Assembly (NCBI GenBank): GCA_019914945.1
Contig: CM034105.1
Location: 1,488,001 to 1,552,000, forward strand
DNA from: Typha latifolia
Lineage: Eukaryota > Streptophyta > Magnoliopsida > Poales > Typhaceae
Direction: 5' to 3'
DNA length: 64,000 nucleotides
The notes below the pieces were generated by a model. The model searched no databases, was not told where the DNA came from, and was given only the letters and a program-made list of their open reading frames with translations. The translations under genes and the position numbers were made by a program. Shown here piece by piece: positions 24,201 through 42,685 of this stretch (its first letter is position 1; the number at the start of each line of letters is the position of its first letter).

Positions 24201-26677
24201 TTGCCTGAAAATTTGTTAAAACAAAAATACCGGTCCTCTATAAACTCTACAAACTGTATAAAAAGAAAGGTCCAAGATATATTCTAAATACTAATAGATG
24301 CTTGATTGATTGAAGAGTGGATAATTGAGAATAAATAATGCAAAAAGATAACACAGATGAGAATAGAGACATATCATGATATGTTAGTTACTTATGTAAA
24401 AAAATATAGACTTGGAGCCATAAAGCAATGAGGAATTTGTTCTCTTGAAATCAAGTGTAAAGAGAACTGATTTTGGTTTTGCATATCTGCATTATTTGCA
24501 ACTCCTTTTGTCCTGTTTGTCGCTTTTTGACCACTGAAAACTTTTAGTAATGTGAATCCATTGTATATGATGCAGGCCATCACAATCTTTAATAAGGATA
24601 TCAGCATATTTTATGCATTAAATATTAACCAGTGAAAGATATCTATTATGTCCCTGCCATGAGGGGGGCCATCAATGATCTTTTCTTTTTTTGAGAAAAG
24701 AGGGGAACCATTAATGCTGAAGATAAGTTTGAGATTAAGAAATTAAGAGAGTAAAGATGAAGATGGATCCCCCCCCAAAAAAAAAAAAGGAAAGAGAGAA
24801 GAAGAAAATAAAATAAAAGAAAATGCAAAAAGGAGTCCCTGGTAAATGTGATCTTTAAAACTTTCTTATCTACTATCCAGAGATAGAATCACAGATTCGC
24901 CTTTAGTGTGGCTTGCTAACACATTTTCATAAATCACCAAAATGATAGAATAAAAAGGTATATTTAGGGAATAAATAGAGAATAACACAAGAATCTCAGG
25001 TTAGCTCAGCTGTCATTTCCTATACATGTTTAGACTATTCAGTTCGTCTTTGTCAATAATTAAGGCTCAGTTAGGACGAAAGAAACAGGACAGAGAAAAA
25101 GAGAGATAATATAGTTTCTTGTTTATATTCTTCTGAGCAGCATTAGTATCTTGTCAGGAAAAGAAGAAAAAAAATGGAAAACCCCAATTCTTAGTCTCAA
25201 AGGGACGGATTATTAGTCTACATGGATTATCTAATTCCGTTTTAGTAGTTTAGAGTTCAGAGTTTTTAATATTTGCATGACTTCCTATCTTTCTTATGAT
25301 CTTAAACAATTTTCCATAATTATTAAAAGTGACCCAGTAAGCTCACTAGAAAAGCTGGTCAAGTATAACAACACTAACACAAAAATTATCAGATCTATCA
25401 AGATAAAGATATAATTTGCAAAATTAACGGCTCTTTGATGTAGCATACTGGAAATACAACAACCTAATAACATAATTTTATTTCTTCAGAGTTTTGAAAA
25501 AGCAAAGCATATTGTTTTCTTTTTAAAAAAAAATTCTTTTAAGAAAACTCTCTTAGTTTTCCTTCAAATGAGTTCCTCCTATAGGATGTTCCTCTGATAT
25601 AATAGTAAGTTATAAATCTAGGAGATTTACATGAAATATCTTTAATTGGTTTATCATGAATACATACTTATCACCCATGAGACAGTTTAGACATCTGTGG
25701 ACCAATAATAAAGGGAAAAGTAAGAAGAAAAGAGGAATTTCTTTGTATTTGTGAGAGTGGCACCATGACAAATGGATAAAGACAAGTAAGACATGATTTG
25801 ACCTTAGATTTGAGAGGATGGTGCTGAATAGGTTTGTGAAGTCTTTACTCTGACAAACTAAAATAGGAGGGCCCAATTCACTATCTTGCTGAAATAGGAG
25901 AGCCTATCAGAAAGTTGCTAGTGTGGTACAGAGGTAAGCACTGCATACCAGTTTACCACACCTTGACAGGACAATGAAGTAATCAAAAGTTGACATCATG
26001 GATACAGCGTAAGCACTTCATACAGTCCAAGAAACGAAACCTATATCTTGAGTACCATAAAAATTCTACTCTATTTTCCAAGAACTGAAGGCAGGACAAG
26101 AACAAATCATGAGTTCACCAAAATGGTCTTGGGTGGATTCCATAAAACCTGCTTCAGAAAATGCGAATGTCAATCTATATGCATTTGTTACCAAATGCTC
26201 TTTTCAGGTGTTCTATTTACTCTAAGAGGAAGCATGATAACGAGTATCAATTCCCTGTGGAAGCCAACAACCCATTATAGAATGACAAGCAAAAGTAGGA
26301 TTGTTATCATGGTCCAAGACTTTACCTTCACGACTCATTATGACTACTTGGCTAAGGTAGTTACTGTGATAGAGTTAAAGGTTGAGAAAATTTGCTGAAA
26401 CTGTTGCCAGTTGATCTCCTTACGAAAGTTGAGAAATTTTTGACGAGTCATAGATAGTATGACACAAAAGCAGATGCACTCATACAATAATCACCTGATA
26501 ATTAATCCAGCCCCTAGCCCTTTGCCTAATTGGATGATACAATTGGCCAAATAGACCAAAGGGTTTTAAAGAAGCAAATATTTACAGTGAGTAATCAGTA
26601 GTAGCCGCAAACATGAATCACATGAATTATGCTGATTGAAGGTGAAATGCTTTAACAACAATACCGTGTTACTCTTA
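21003..26677. other. 5.7-kb intergenic region
   Basis: It begins with the CID promoter, including a (GA)12 tract at 21195-21219 and TATA-like ttataaata near 21284. Then come (TA)n at 21668-21691, (CT)n at 22131-22151 and long AT-rich stretches. ORFs at 23654-24219 and 26048-26398 are open but resemble nothing I know and contain AT-rich, codon-poor sequence. They may be decayed transposon pieces. No gene is called. Confidence 0.5.
21195..21219. repeat. (GA)12 tract upstream of the CID gene
   Basis: A perfect GA run about 200 bp upstream of the CID start codon, in its 5' UTR or proximal promoter. Confidence 0.95.
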
Positions 26678-31105
<4,428 letters not shown>

Positions 31106-32230
31106 ATCCCTTTCGGATCTTTGAAAGGATTGGGGAAGAAAGCGAAAACCCTAGGAGATGGAAAGAGCGGAAGGCCGGCAGCGCGAGGAATCGAGGATTC
31201 GATGGTTTGCTCTTCTTTGCTCACCAATCCTGTAGAAACTAATATTAGAGATGTGACGTTATAATTATTGGAACCATATCTATTTGCTCCTCGTATATTA
31301 TGAGACGCCCCCTTTCTCCAACAATAATGGACCAAAAAAATATACATACACAATGATGAGGTTCTAAAAGTGAATAATTTTTCTTTTCTTTCTGCTCTCC
31401 CACTCATTTTCTTTTGTCACCGTTCACTTATTAGTTATTCTTCTTCTTCTTCTTTTGCATTTCACCACCTACAATTTAACTTATTAACAAAGAAAATAAA
31501 ATTTGCACGCATGGATGATACTGACGCATCGTACAGTAGGTATGTAGACTGGGATATATATATATATATATATATACATACGTTTTTTTCACGTGTATAA
31601 TTACGAAGGCTGTAGACTGGGATGAGATGGAGGTTGGTGAAGAGGAGGAGGGAAAGAGAGATGAAGAGGTTTGGGGAAAAGAAAAGCTGACAGGGTGACA
31701 GCTAATAAAGCAAGTCCTTTTGTCCACTTAATCGAGTCAATAGATGGGTTCGTTTTTTGTTAGAGTAATTTGATGTACATCAGGATTCTCTGATGGTGAG
31801 AGCGTCCTGCTCTGTTCTTCTGTGCAAATAAATTACATCTATTATCCCAAGGTTTCATTAATAAAAATAATAGCGATAGAAACAAAATGAGATATATAAT
31901 ATTAATTTAGGATAGCAGGTCTCAAATATGAAAAATCCCAAACATATTGGCCCTACATGGGCAGTTGAAGACTTTTTATAATGTTTACTTCAACTGCTAC
32001 ACATGATGTGCAGCGAGTTTTAAGCTGAATGGTTGGAGCCAACTATAGAATGCCCGTTAGCATCTCTATATGGGTAGCAACAAAAGAAAATACTGCCTAA
32101 CTCTTGAAGTGGTTAATTACATTTTAATCATTTAAGTATCACTCTTTGTATTATTTTCACTCCCTAAAGAAAAAAAAAACGGTAGAATATTGATGAGGTT
32201 TAATGATACATATAAATAGTCTACAAGATG

Positions 32231-32271
32231 TATCTGCCTATTTATTTTTTCTTAAAATAAATAGGCAGATA
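32231..32271. repeat. 18-bp perfect inverted repeat (hairpin)
   Basis: tatctgcctatttatttt (32231-32248), a 5-nt loop ttctt, and its exact reverse complement at 32254-32271. No other copy was noticed in the window. Confidence 0.95.
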
Positions 32272-33424
32272 ATTGTGGGGACAACCATTGTTTTATTGAA
32301 CATCTTGTTCCATGTCTTTTCACTATTTTTCTCTCACAAAAGGAGTAAAACTTTTTCATTACTACTATCACATAACCCCACGGATTAATGCGATCTGTTG
32401 TATGGTATAGAAATTAGAAATACAATCCAAGTAAAAGTTAGGCATTTGCTAAAAGAGCACGTTTTTCTTGGTATTTATTCTGCTACAATGAACCGCCTAC
32501 TTTTCACAACAAATACAAAAGAGCGAAAAAAATCCACGGGAAGACACCACTGGATGCCAACCCTCCTAAGAGTGAGCTTCCAAAGTCTAGGAGACTGTGG
32601 AAATAAGTGAACCAGACGCAGACAAGGAAAAGCTGGCAAACTAGCAAAATATCTGCAAAAGATTTACAAATTGTGTTCACCAAGGATCGAGATTTGCAAC
32701 AGTAATAGGATCGCCATAGAAGCACTCAATTTTGTCAGAGTATGATGAAGTAAAGATACAAAAGGACAGACAAAGAGTTATATACGTCTTTAGACTCTTT
32801 GGAGTGGAAACTAAAAAAGTTTGAAAAGTACAATCATGCTACTTGTAAAATTAATCATGCTTTTGCCTGGCTAACTAGTAGGCATTCCATAGCATATGAG
32901 TTTCGTTGAGAAATTGGTTAACCCAACACGAGCCTCTTCAGTTGGAAGAGCAAAAAACTACCCCATTTTTCACTGGATGAATATGTTCCACCTACCTGCA
33001 TGGAGAAAGGCACGTTTCATATATTAAGTCACAAAAGTGAGACAGGAGGTAAGGCACCAAAGAGTAAGTCAGTTGTCAACGTGACCCAAATTTAGAGTGA
33101 GATCGACATAATACACGGGCAATTAAATGGTTATATGTTCCTGCCAGCATACTAAATTAAAATTTAAACATGCAAACGATAGCAGGAAAAATTGTCTCAA
33201 GTATTATAATAAACTTTTCCTGCATGCAAAACAACATATGAGAGACCCTTTAACGGCATGGGCAATTCCAACTTTTTTTGATACTATACCACTGTGGCAT
33301 AGCGCATTAGCTGCCAAATGGGATGCTAATTCAATATTTCTGTTGCCAATCTTCAGTCATGGATTAGGATGAAATATAATTCAAAATGAAAATTCAAAGA
33401 TTAATGAACCATGAAGAATAATAG

Positions 33425-33861
33425 AAACAATTAAAACAAATATGCACCTAAAGCATGAAATGTTCAAAAATGAGGGGGGACTGTGGTGTTGAAAAACTAG
33501 ATGAGTGGAATGTGGTCTGCATGAACTCAATGAAGCTGTTGATTCACTGAGGAAGCAAGAAATAAAACAACATTGTGAGGATCATCATTTACCTTATTAA
33601 ATTAACAGGCTAATGAATAACAGAATCAGCTGACAGTTCAAATGAAAATTCAGAGTGATAAACCGGGAAACAAATATGCACTTAAATCATGAATTTCACA
33701 AATGAGGGTACTAGGTATTGAATAAGTAGATGAGTGCCATATAGTCTGCATGAACTCAATGAAGCTGTTGATTCAGTGAGTATGCAAGAAATAAACAATA
33801 GGAGGATCATCACTTACATGATCAAGTGTAACAGGCTAACGAATAACAGAATCAACTGACA
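33425..33861. repeat. Diverged tandem duplication of about 230 bp downstream of NOT4
   Basis: Copy 1 is about 33425-33636 and copy 2 about 33659-33861. Shared blocks include caaatatgcac.taaa.catgaa, ctgcatgaactcaatgaagc followed by tgttgattca, and aacaggctaa.gaataacaga. The offset is 226-234 bp because of small indels. It lies just past the NOT4 stop codon, possibly in its 3' UTR. Confidence 0.85.
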
Positions 33862-34098
33862 GAAGTTCCCTGAACGCCACATTGCAGATAGTGCATGAAC
33901 GAAAGATGTGATCCTCTGCAAAATAGGTTTAGGCCAGATGATGCGTGAAATAAGCCGCTAGAGAAATGATGTATACTGCTTGTAAGACTCCATCAGTCCA
34001 TTACAGATGCAAGTGAGATTCCAGATGTCTACTGTTATTCAGAACTTCCTGAAAAAACAACATTTTTTCTGCAAAATAATTTACCTATTTTGAATTAT

Positions 34099-37000
34099 CT
34101 ATATTACTGAAGGTGCAGAGGGATATCCCTCTTCTGATCCAAACTGAAATGGTTTATCATTCTCAGAACAACTGTCTGAAGGGATGTTAAACTTTCCGTG
34201 AAACACTTTTGTTGACTGTGGTGGCTTTCCTCTAGAAAAAGTTAATGTTCTGTCATTAAAGTTATTGCTTCTGGAAATCCCTCCACCCGAAATTACAGGA
34301 AGGGAGCTTCCCAAAAACTCATATGGAGCAATAGACCCTGCAACTAGGAAACACAAAAGGTATCATTATGCTTGATTTCAATGCCTACTTTCTGCATCAA
34401 GCATGACTTATTAAATCATTGCTTATTATGTACAGCTACAGAAACAGCTGACCAGAATTTGTTAAGTCTGCAGATGACCCCTGCTGTTCAATTGCACGTT
34501 TAGGAAAGCCGGGAGAAGGCCTCAGTTGGGGAGTATTTCTGGATTGTGGAAGCATCACTACCCTTGAAAAAGAAGCTGCCAGAGCAACATTCAAAAAGGA
34601 AAGCTATCATTTTGTCATCTAAATAACAGGGAAGAAAGAATTTGCTTAGGTTGCTGATAGGATCTTGGAAGAATAAGCACATCAGAGGATTCAATGAACC
34701 TCAAAAAGAAAAAAAATTTAAAATAAAAGAGAGAGAATCAAAGAAAACAGATTCAAATTATGCCACAAACTTAATCCAAGTGTCAACCAGTGAATAATAG
34801 TATAGCTGAAAAATTCTTTGGGATCCTTCCTTTCTTCAAACGGAAGGAACAGAGATAGAATCAAATCGATTCCTGAAATGCCTTTTTGGATCTTCCTCAA
34901 TGTCCCGGCTATTCACGGAACGTGAGAAGCAATCATCTGCTTCCAGAAGAAATCAAAAGTTGCTTCTTGTGGACTAAAAATGTAACATAAGCATAGAATA
35001 ATGAAAACAGTGATGTGCTCAAATATTTATGCAGTTTATATATTCAGTTGACTGCAAGCTGAACAATATAACAGCAATATGTGGCCACAAGCTTCAGAGA
35101 AGGTTTAAATCTGATATATAGTATAAAGACCTCTACAAGTGATTCCAGTATTTCTTGAAACTTAGGCTTTCAGCATCATGATAACCTTTGTTGGTCATTT
35201 TTATGCATAGGGTATGGAGCAATAAATGAAGAATTGGCTACATGTTTTAGTGTTAACCACTTTTGGCCTTGATTACAAACTTATTCTACAACAATTAGCC
35301 ATTTATCATCATCAAGTACGGAAATTTTTCCTATTTTCTCAAAGTCAAGTTCAATTCAAGCCCTTTATCATGTAACTGCTTCTTATGTTAGTCTGGATTA
35401 TCAACGTTGCAGCCTTTACATATTCAAAATCACACCAAGTTACACCTTGAAGTACTAAAATTGAGTAAAGAAGGAATTTTCGGAATGAAAAACAACAGAG
35501 CATTATCTCCCCATTGTTTGAGGTTGGCAGCTATCTTCTCATCAATAGCTCTACCTTGGGTAACATAGACTCAGATAAAGAGAAGACTGAAATAATCTAG
35601 AAAGCAACAGAAGAGCATTAGGGAACAGAAAAGATGGAACTTGAATCTCAAAGAAAAACTCAATAAAAAATCAACCAGCCATTGACCTTCAGTGAATAAA
35701 ATAATTAGAAAACCAAGTTAAATAGAAGAAAAGGATGGGGCCAGAATATTTGGAAAATCAGTACTGTAAATTAAAGTTCCACTCATGTGCAACACAGCAA
35801 TAGAAAGACCATTTGCGGTTGAGAATCTAGAAATGTTTAAATCATAAGCTGATAAGCCTCTAAGAGGTGTGGTCATGTAGATAATATTTTTAATTCAATG
35901 TTCTCTAGCTTGCAAGATTTTTCATGAGATCTAAAACATTAGAAACTCAGGCATTCCAGTTTGAACTTTGAAGATGTGGGTGCACTAGTATTTTGCAGCA
36001 TCAAAAGATCACATACTTCTAGGTAGTTATTTTCATTATTTAGCATTGAACAGTTTTCCTAGGCCATGATTGATCAGTTAAACAATAGACAAGAGATATT
36101 CAGAAATGAGATACCTGACAACACACTATCTTCTCTTCTTGAATCTGCATGCTGTTTGATCGATATACTGTTGATATCTCCTGAATCTACATTAGTTTCA
36201 TCAAGAATAACAGCATCTTGAACATATTTCTCCAGTGAAATATTTTCATCAGTAAAATGATCCATGTCTTGACAGGCTTCTGTCATACAAAATGGGTCAT
36301 TGTGGAATATTCCTTGTTCACCTTTACAAGGTTCAACACAAACAGATGAATATGATGAAAACTTGCTAATGCTGCGGGCTGTGGCAGTGCTACATGCATT
36401 AGAAGTATATGTGACTTTGGAGTTCCAATTGTCATAGCAGAAAAGAGTTCTTTTGCCATTAAACTTAGATGAATTGATCAATTTTGAATCTAAACAGTCA
36501 TCAGACCAATCATCAGAGAGTGGCATATTTGAAGCTGATGTAGCACGGGGTAATTGATTCACTGTTGCAGCTTTCAGGTTTGATGAGGGCTGTGTGGAGA
36601 TCATGCAATACTCTTCCGCAGAAATGTAAGTATCAGTAATGCTGTCCCAAGACTCAGACTCCTGATTGGTTCTGTTAGTAATAGAATTCAAAATAACAGC
36701 AGAAGGGACACTACTTTTGACTCTTGTATGATGAATGGAATCACTAAGATAAAGAGAAGAAACTTGCTGAATAAATTCATCAGATCTAGAACAGTCCAAT
36801 GGATGTGTGGTCCCCCATACTGTAGCACCCTGATGAATAAGAGAAGATGATCTGCTTGTCATATTATTTTGCACTGTTTCTTTCTTAGTTTTCTCCAGAC
36901 ACTCAGAGAACCAATTGGTTTCACTATCTGACCTAACAGCATAAGAATCTGAAATGCAGGATGGAGCTGGTTCTACTGTTAAGCACTGAATTGGAATAGT

Positions 37001-40000
37001 TGGTGACGGAACAGATACTTGTTGATTGAACTTATCAGAACCAGAAGAATAAAGAAATTCTACCATTCTGTCAGCCAAATCATCAATATACGTAAGATAA
37101 GATAATTCACTGGCTGGATTGTTTACCACCACGTCATCTCCAAAGCATGCATTTAAATCTGGCACAGTTCTTTCTGAAAGGCCATCTTCACTGCGTGATT
37201 CTGGTAACAAAATACCCTCCGGAAGGTCTTTTGAAGGCCTCATTGTATCTCCTGATACCAGAGCTTGCTTGATAATGGGAGCTGCCTGCCCTGGTTGCAC
37301 TGATGTTTGACCTCCAATAACAGTAGAAGACAATGAATAATTACTTGGCATGCTAGAATTGTAAATTGGTCCCGTGGTAACTGCACTAGCATCAAATGAT
37401 GACCAGCCAGAGCTAAGGGTTGGATCCCTGATCCTAGAAAAGCAACAATTAAAGACATATATGATGTACAACAATTTCAAGGACATTAGCAAACAGAATA
37501 TTTACCATGAAGCTGCTACAGACTGGGGAGCAGACTTCTTAGCATCACCATTTTGCAGTACTTTGCCACTAGATCTAGAACCCTTTATGACCAGAACAAT
37601 CACATGCATTTATTGGTAAAATGAAAATTAAATTGCAGAAACGTATCAGAAGTGCTATGTACTGCAAGATTCCTATATTGCTCTTCCACAAACAAACACA
37701 ACTAGAAATATAGAAAAGATCATGGCACCATGCACTTCAATCGCATTCAATACAAGTAGAATTTCTTACATGATCTAATGATTGGAGAGATGTGCCCTTA
37801 GTAATAGAACTACTTCCACAGCAGTCGCTAATTGGAATTGGAGGAGGTAAAGTACTTCCTGAGCGTTGTCGATAACTATTTGAAGCAGTTCCTGAAGATT
37901 GCTGAACCTTACTGTTTTTAAGGTGGAGACTGGAGAGTTAGTAACTTTCAGGTCATATTGTTTATTCAGCATGCTAATGTGACTCCACAAACACAACAAG
38001 AGTATCACAATAAAGAAAAACCAAATATTCTGAACAGCACATTCGTTTGTGAAATTATAAATAATGATCAGAGCAATGACAATTTAACCCATTTACAGTT
38101 GTCCTAGATTGCCCTGACTAGAGATGTGCGGAGAAACAAACAAATAAACTCATATTGCAAAGTTAAGTCATAGCTTCAAATTCAAAAAAACATTCAGATT
38201 TATATCCTAAAATCACTAATCATACCATGCATCTCTTACAGTAAACAGTGACCAAATATCCTACAGTTTCGGATGATTGTGCAAAACAAAGAAAGTTACG
38301 ATACCTTGCGGACACTACAGCAACCTCATGCCTTGTGTATATATCTTCTTGTTTGACTAGACTATGTACATATAAACAGTTCGCATTTCTACATGGCTGG
38401 ACCCAAAAGATTAGCAGGTGAAAAATGAACAGATAATCTTGGTCAAGTACTGTATAGAAAGGATGGGCGGACACAAGGCCTGACGAAGGTAGCACTCACC
38501 TTGTTGCTTAACAATGCACGACAGTACCTTGTAGTACCAAAGGAAGCTCTACAAGAAAAATATAAAAGGAAGTAAAGGAAATGAAATGCCCAAAAGAGAA
38601 AGGAAGAAAGATAAGGTTATAACTTACTTCAAAGGTCTACCACATAAAATGTAACCATTTATTGCTTGAATGCACCTAAGAGCTTCCACCTCCTTAGAAA
38701 ACGTAACATATCTGGAATGGCCATGCAACAGTATTTTAAGAAGATAAATGAGAACATTAAAGAACCATAATATGCATGAATGTGAACTAAGATACATTAA
38801 CATCAACCCACCACCTCAATTGAGTCCAATGGCAGTTGTCGTCTATATTATGATAATGGACAACTAAAGTTGTAATATATGTTGTTAGAAAAGGGTGACC
38901 AAAGAGTGATCAAGAAAGAGCTTGTATGGCCATTATAAGAAAATTTAATGGTTCCAACAGGGATTACAAGAAAAGGATAAAGGTGCCTTTTCGAATTTAT
39001 ACAAGTTCAGACTCAATGCTTGTGGTCAGCAATATAGAAGGCTATACATAACGACATGCAAACCCCTGCTCATTTAAGAATTAAATACATACACACAACA
39101 TGAGTCCGGAAAATGCTGATTGGCTCCAACTTTGCCGATAAGAACCTTCACAATTTTGCCATACTGTCCCAGATATTCTTTCTTCTTAAGTATCTGCGTA
39201 AAGAATAACAGATTATTAATATCTGTATCTAATATTACTTTATCATGAAAATTGAAAACTGTAAATGATTATTTCTACTGTATGCAGCATGGCACATTGA
39301 TAGCTCCTCAAGAAAATACCGTGAAGGTGTGAACTTCATAATAAAGGAAATAACTGGCAGGTGAATATGTGAATAAAGAATAAAACAGTCACAATTATAG
39401 GGTGAGATTTTACCTCTTCATCAGCTATATTAACAGGTATACCAACAATATATACAAGATCCCGCCGAATAACACGAACAGTACTAAGATCTTTCTGTAC
39501 ATCCACCAATCTCAATGTTTCTTTTTGCAATTTATGCTTCTTTGAATTTAGTTGTCCCACCCTGCTCAAAAAGAATTTATAATTAACTAGAAGCATAGAC
39601 TTCTCTGCAAAAAAGAAGCTAGACTAAAATAGCTAAATTATCAATGATTTGCTGAGACAGAACTTCTACCGCAAACATTAAAAGAAGAAATAATAGATCT
39701 CAATAAAAGCTGCACATGCCTCTCAATGCTGATTGCTTTCCCCAATATCCTGTCCTTGTCATAGGGAGCACGGCATGCAGGACACAACCCGTCTTTGTCA
39801 TCCTTCTCAGCCATAGTCATTATATTATGCCAACACCAAACGCATATCTACCAGGTAATTTAGAAGCAAAATGCTATAAGATGACAGAAAACACAAAGCC
39901 TTCAAGTATACTTAACGACCAGCATACATATCACTTCTAAATGTTCTAACAAGTAACAACAAATTGTCATGTGTTTTCCCTTGACTCTTGCAGTTGGAAT

Positions 40001-40712
40001 TTGAAAATGGGAGCAAATCTACAAAAAAAAAGGTAACAATACGATTCATACTAAAGTTCTACGAGGGTTTTTGAACATGAAAAATGAGGATCAAATTACA
40101 GAAACAGGTACAAAGGACGCTGTCCAGTAAAAACTGATGCAGTCTAGCATATGAAATAATTGTAATGTCTAGTCAGAAAGGCATGATGACCTGCTTTGTC
40201 ACTCTTTTACTACTGACATGGTGCTCTCTCTCTCTCCCTCTGTGTGTGTAGCTATACTGATGAATACACAGACACATACACAGATACAGGCGTGTGCAAA
40301 TGTACATTTAGTTATTTTCAGTTTTTCACACAAACAGATATATGAATGTATAATTTATATACACATTGTACGTACATGTGCAAAAAAAGACATGTGAATA
40401 CTCTTGTAGATAAATACTAACTTTTAGATTAGGAAAGTACTAGTTCATTCTACAAGTGATAAGTTACAAAAAAAAAGTTTGTACAGAAACCAGATTCATA
40501 AACAGAAGTAAAAATATTAACCAAATAAAGCAAATGATTCAGTAATTGATTAACAGAAAACTTGATATTTCAGTGAAGTGCAAACTACTTTCAAGTTACA
40601 TTAAAAAGATTCTTTAAACCTCATATCTACATTGACAAGGCTTCAGCTGCTGATCTGTCTGATCCATCACCTCCATGCAAAGTGGGCACTTTTCCTTCCC
40701 TTGGTTACTCAT
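34099..40712 (-). CDS. CCR4-NOT complex subunit NOT4-like RING/RRM E3 ubiquitin ligase
   Basis: An 858-residue protein from twelve coding exons on the minus strand: 40712-40620, 39847-39720, 39561-39414, 39193-39093, 38711-38628, 38548-38500, 38396-38305, 37911-37770, 37582-37506, 37433-36115, 34557-34453 and 34337-34099. The C4C4 RING is Cys9, 12, 26, 28, 33, 36, 53 and 56 ([26 protein letters not shown]). An RRM follows ([20 protein letters not shown] to [19 protein letters not shown]) and then a CCCH finger ([20 protein letters not shown]). The large 440-codon exon is Ser-rich and disordered. NOT4 joins mRNA decay with cotranslational ubiquitination. The intron 39562-39719 has a GC donor (AG|GCATGT). 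Exon 34557-34453 was chosen because only its TAG acceptor gives the right phase; it encodes [18 protein letters not shown], like NOT4 homologues. Confidence 0.88.
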
Positions 40713-42458
40713 GGTACTTCTAGCCAAAAATTTTAAAGACAAATAACATGATCAAAAGTTAGAACAAGACAAAGCACCTCTTCTGAGCTCCTAATCTCCT
40801 ATAGGTAGACGACTTGACTGATCTAAGGAATCATGCAAAATAATCTATATAGAAAGATGGCACATAATAAAGTACCACATGCTTGTACAACATTCAACCT
40901 TGTACTTCCATTTTATTTTTTTGAAATAACTAATCTTCATCCTGTAAATGAACCTCGCTAAGTAAATTAGGAAAAGAAATTTTAAATTCTTTATATAAAG
41001 GATCATGAATAGATGATAATTGTGACATTAATAAAGATCATTAAAACTTTAGAAGGGTCGTGCACAATTAGGTAAGGAATGTCTATTAAGTATAAATATA
41101 AAAGTTGGAGAGCAGTTATAATAATGCCAAGCAATGACCTCAACCCAAAGAAGTAATCACTTAAAAGTTAAATCATCAATATGGAACTCGTATTATAATC
41201 TCAATATCCCAGTTGATAGTTATATTTTAAAAAGCTCAAATAATCATTTTAGATCTATATTTTGCATAAAGATGAATAAAGTGGGCCATCTTTCATAGCC
41301 ATGAGAAGAATAATCAATTGAATTGCTAGTTTGCTGCTAGTCATTGGACAAACAATAGGAGGTCCACAAAATGTTCTTTTTTAGATACCTTGATGGCCTA
41401 ATGTAATGGTGCTAGCAACCTGCCATATTTGAAGCTTCATATGCTGCCAATTTAGAAGGACCTAATATATGTAGTGGTACATTGAGAGTGAGTTACTTGT
41501 ACTATCCTTTACATTCAAAATTACCAAGAGAAGACTTCCTCACTTAATCCATCCAAGATCAGAAGACGAACTGGGGACCATATATGAAGAACTATGCCTC
41601 ATAATCAGGGACTCCAGGAAGTGTCATGGAAAATAATGTAAGCTTAAGTACTTCAAGATTGTTAAGTTGGCTTATTGGGAAAATCATTAAGAAGCATTGG
41701 GTTTAGCAGGTGACAATTCTACAAGATTTTCTTTTTATTCTTTTTTTCTGCATCTCAAACCATTTACAAGTTACACAGCAACTCTTCTTTTCATTTTTCC
41801 AACACAATTTTATTTCTCCAAAGCTTTCTCTCACTTTACAACCTTGGAAAAAGCATTACCACAAAAACAAATCGAGAAATAATGAGGAAATCAAAAATCC
41901 AAATCCAAATCCGGGATCTTCTAGAAAGCAAGATCTAACATCAATCCAGATAATTGTGTCGCTGAGTCCTGTTTTAGATGCTACATGATCTCCACCAGAC
42001 CACCGCTAAATTTTCTATCTTTGGTGCTTTCACCAAATCAGCTGTTTCCAATATCCCACTTCTTTAGTCTGTCTCACGACAACAGGGTAAACGGTATACC
42101 TTATCCATTACGCCGTACCCTCTTCTTGCCTGCCTTCCACTAACAAAGCCCTAGTGGTAGGGATTCCCTTCGGCCATCAGAAAACAAGGAAACTAATACT
42201 AAAGGCACTCAAGAAGCCGACATAAAGCCTTAAATAACGTTATTCTGCCCCTTACTATACTCCAACCGCCTAAACACCAACGCCATTTTCACTACTCTGC
42301 AGAAATCGACCAAACATCCAATTCATTCGCCCAGAGAAGAGAAAAAAACCCACATTACGCCAAAGAAATCCTAAAAACAACTCAAAAGGTCGATAAGACA
42401 CAAAGTAAAGCACTCGAACGACAAATCGAGAAGCTAAAGCAAGGTCTCTTGGGCTCAC

Positions 42459-42650
42459 CTGAGAGTATACCTCGAAACCTAACCAGCACGAAAACGAAAC
42501 CCCAAGGAGGAGGAGAAGTCTCCTTCCTTTCTCGTCTCCGGAGATGTTATTAAAGCCTAAACAGAGAGGCACTTGGCTTTCACTAGCAGCAGAGGGAGTG
42601 GTGGGTTGTCAAAAAGCACTGGCTTTACGGGGACGAGGCAGGCGGCAGCC
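42459..42650 (-). other. Predicted 5' UTR exon of NOT4
   Basis: A donor CTCAG|GTGAGC at 42458/42459 pairs with an acceptor ctag just 7 nt before the NOT4 ATG (40719/40720), leaving a 1.74-kb leader intron. The upper edge is inferred from the TATA box at 42678. The exon holds no ATG-initiated conserved ORF. Confidence 0.5.
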
Positions 42651-42677
42651 TTCCATTTTGGCACCTGGGGGATTTCG

Positions 42678-42685
42678 TATTTATA
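42678..42685 (-). promoter_or_regulatory. TATA box of NOT4
   Basis: TATAAATA on the minus strand, about 30 bp above the predicted leader exon. The sequence is also partly TATA-like on the plus strand, so orientation rests on the neighbouring gene. Confidence 0.4.

Larger units (their letters stand above)
31106..34098. other. Intergenic region between MPK6 and NOT4
   Basis: It contains the MPK6 promoter and leader with a CTT-rich run near 31441-31456, a (TA) tract at 31554-31576, an 18-bp hairpin at 32231-32271 and a diverged tandem duplication at 33425-33861. The right end may be NOT4 3' UTR. No gene was seen. Confidence 0.5.

Noticed and set aside
23654..24219. Possible copia-type polyprotein remnant
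   Set aside because: I compared all plus frames with integrase and reverse-transcriptase block patterns and found no convincing match.
36074..36114. The stop at 36074 as the end of NOT4
   Set aside because: A donor G|GTATCT at 36115/36114 leads in phase to two further exons with NOT4-like sequence.
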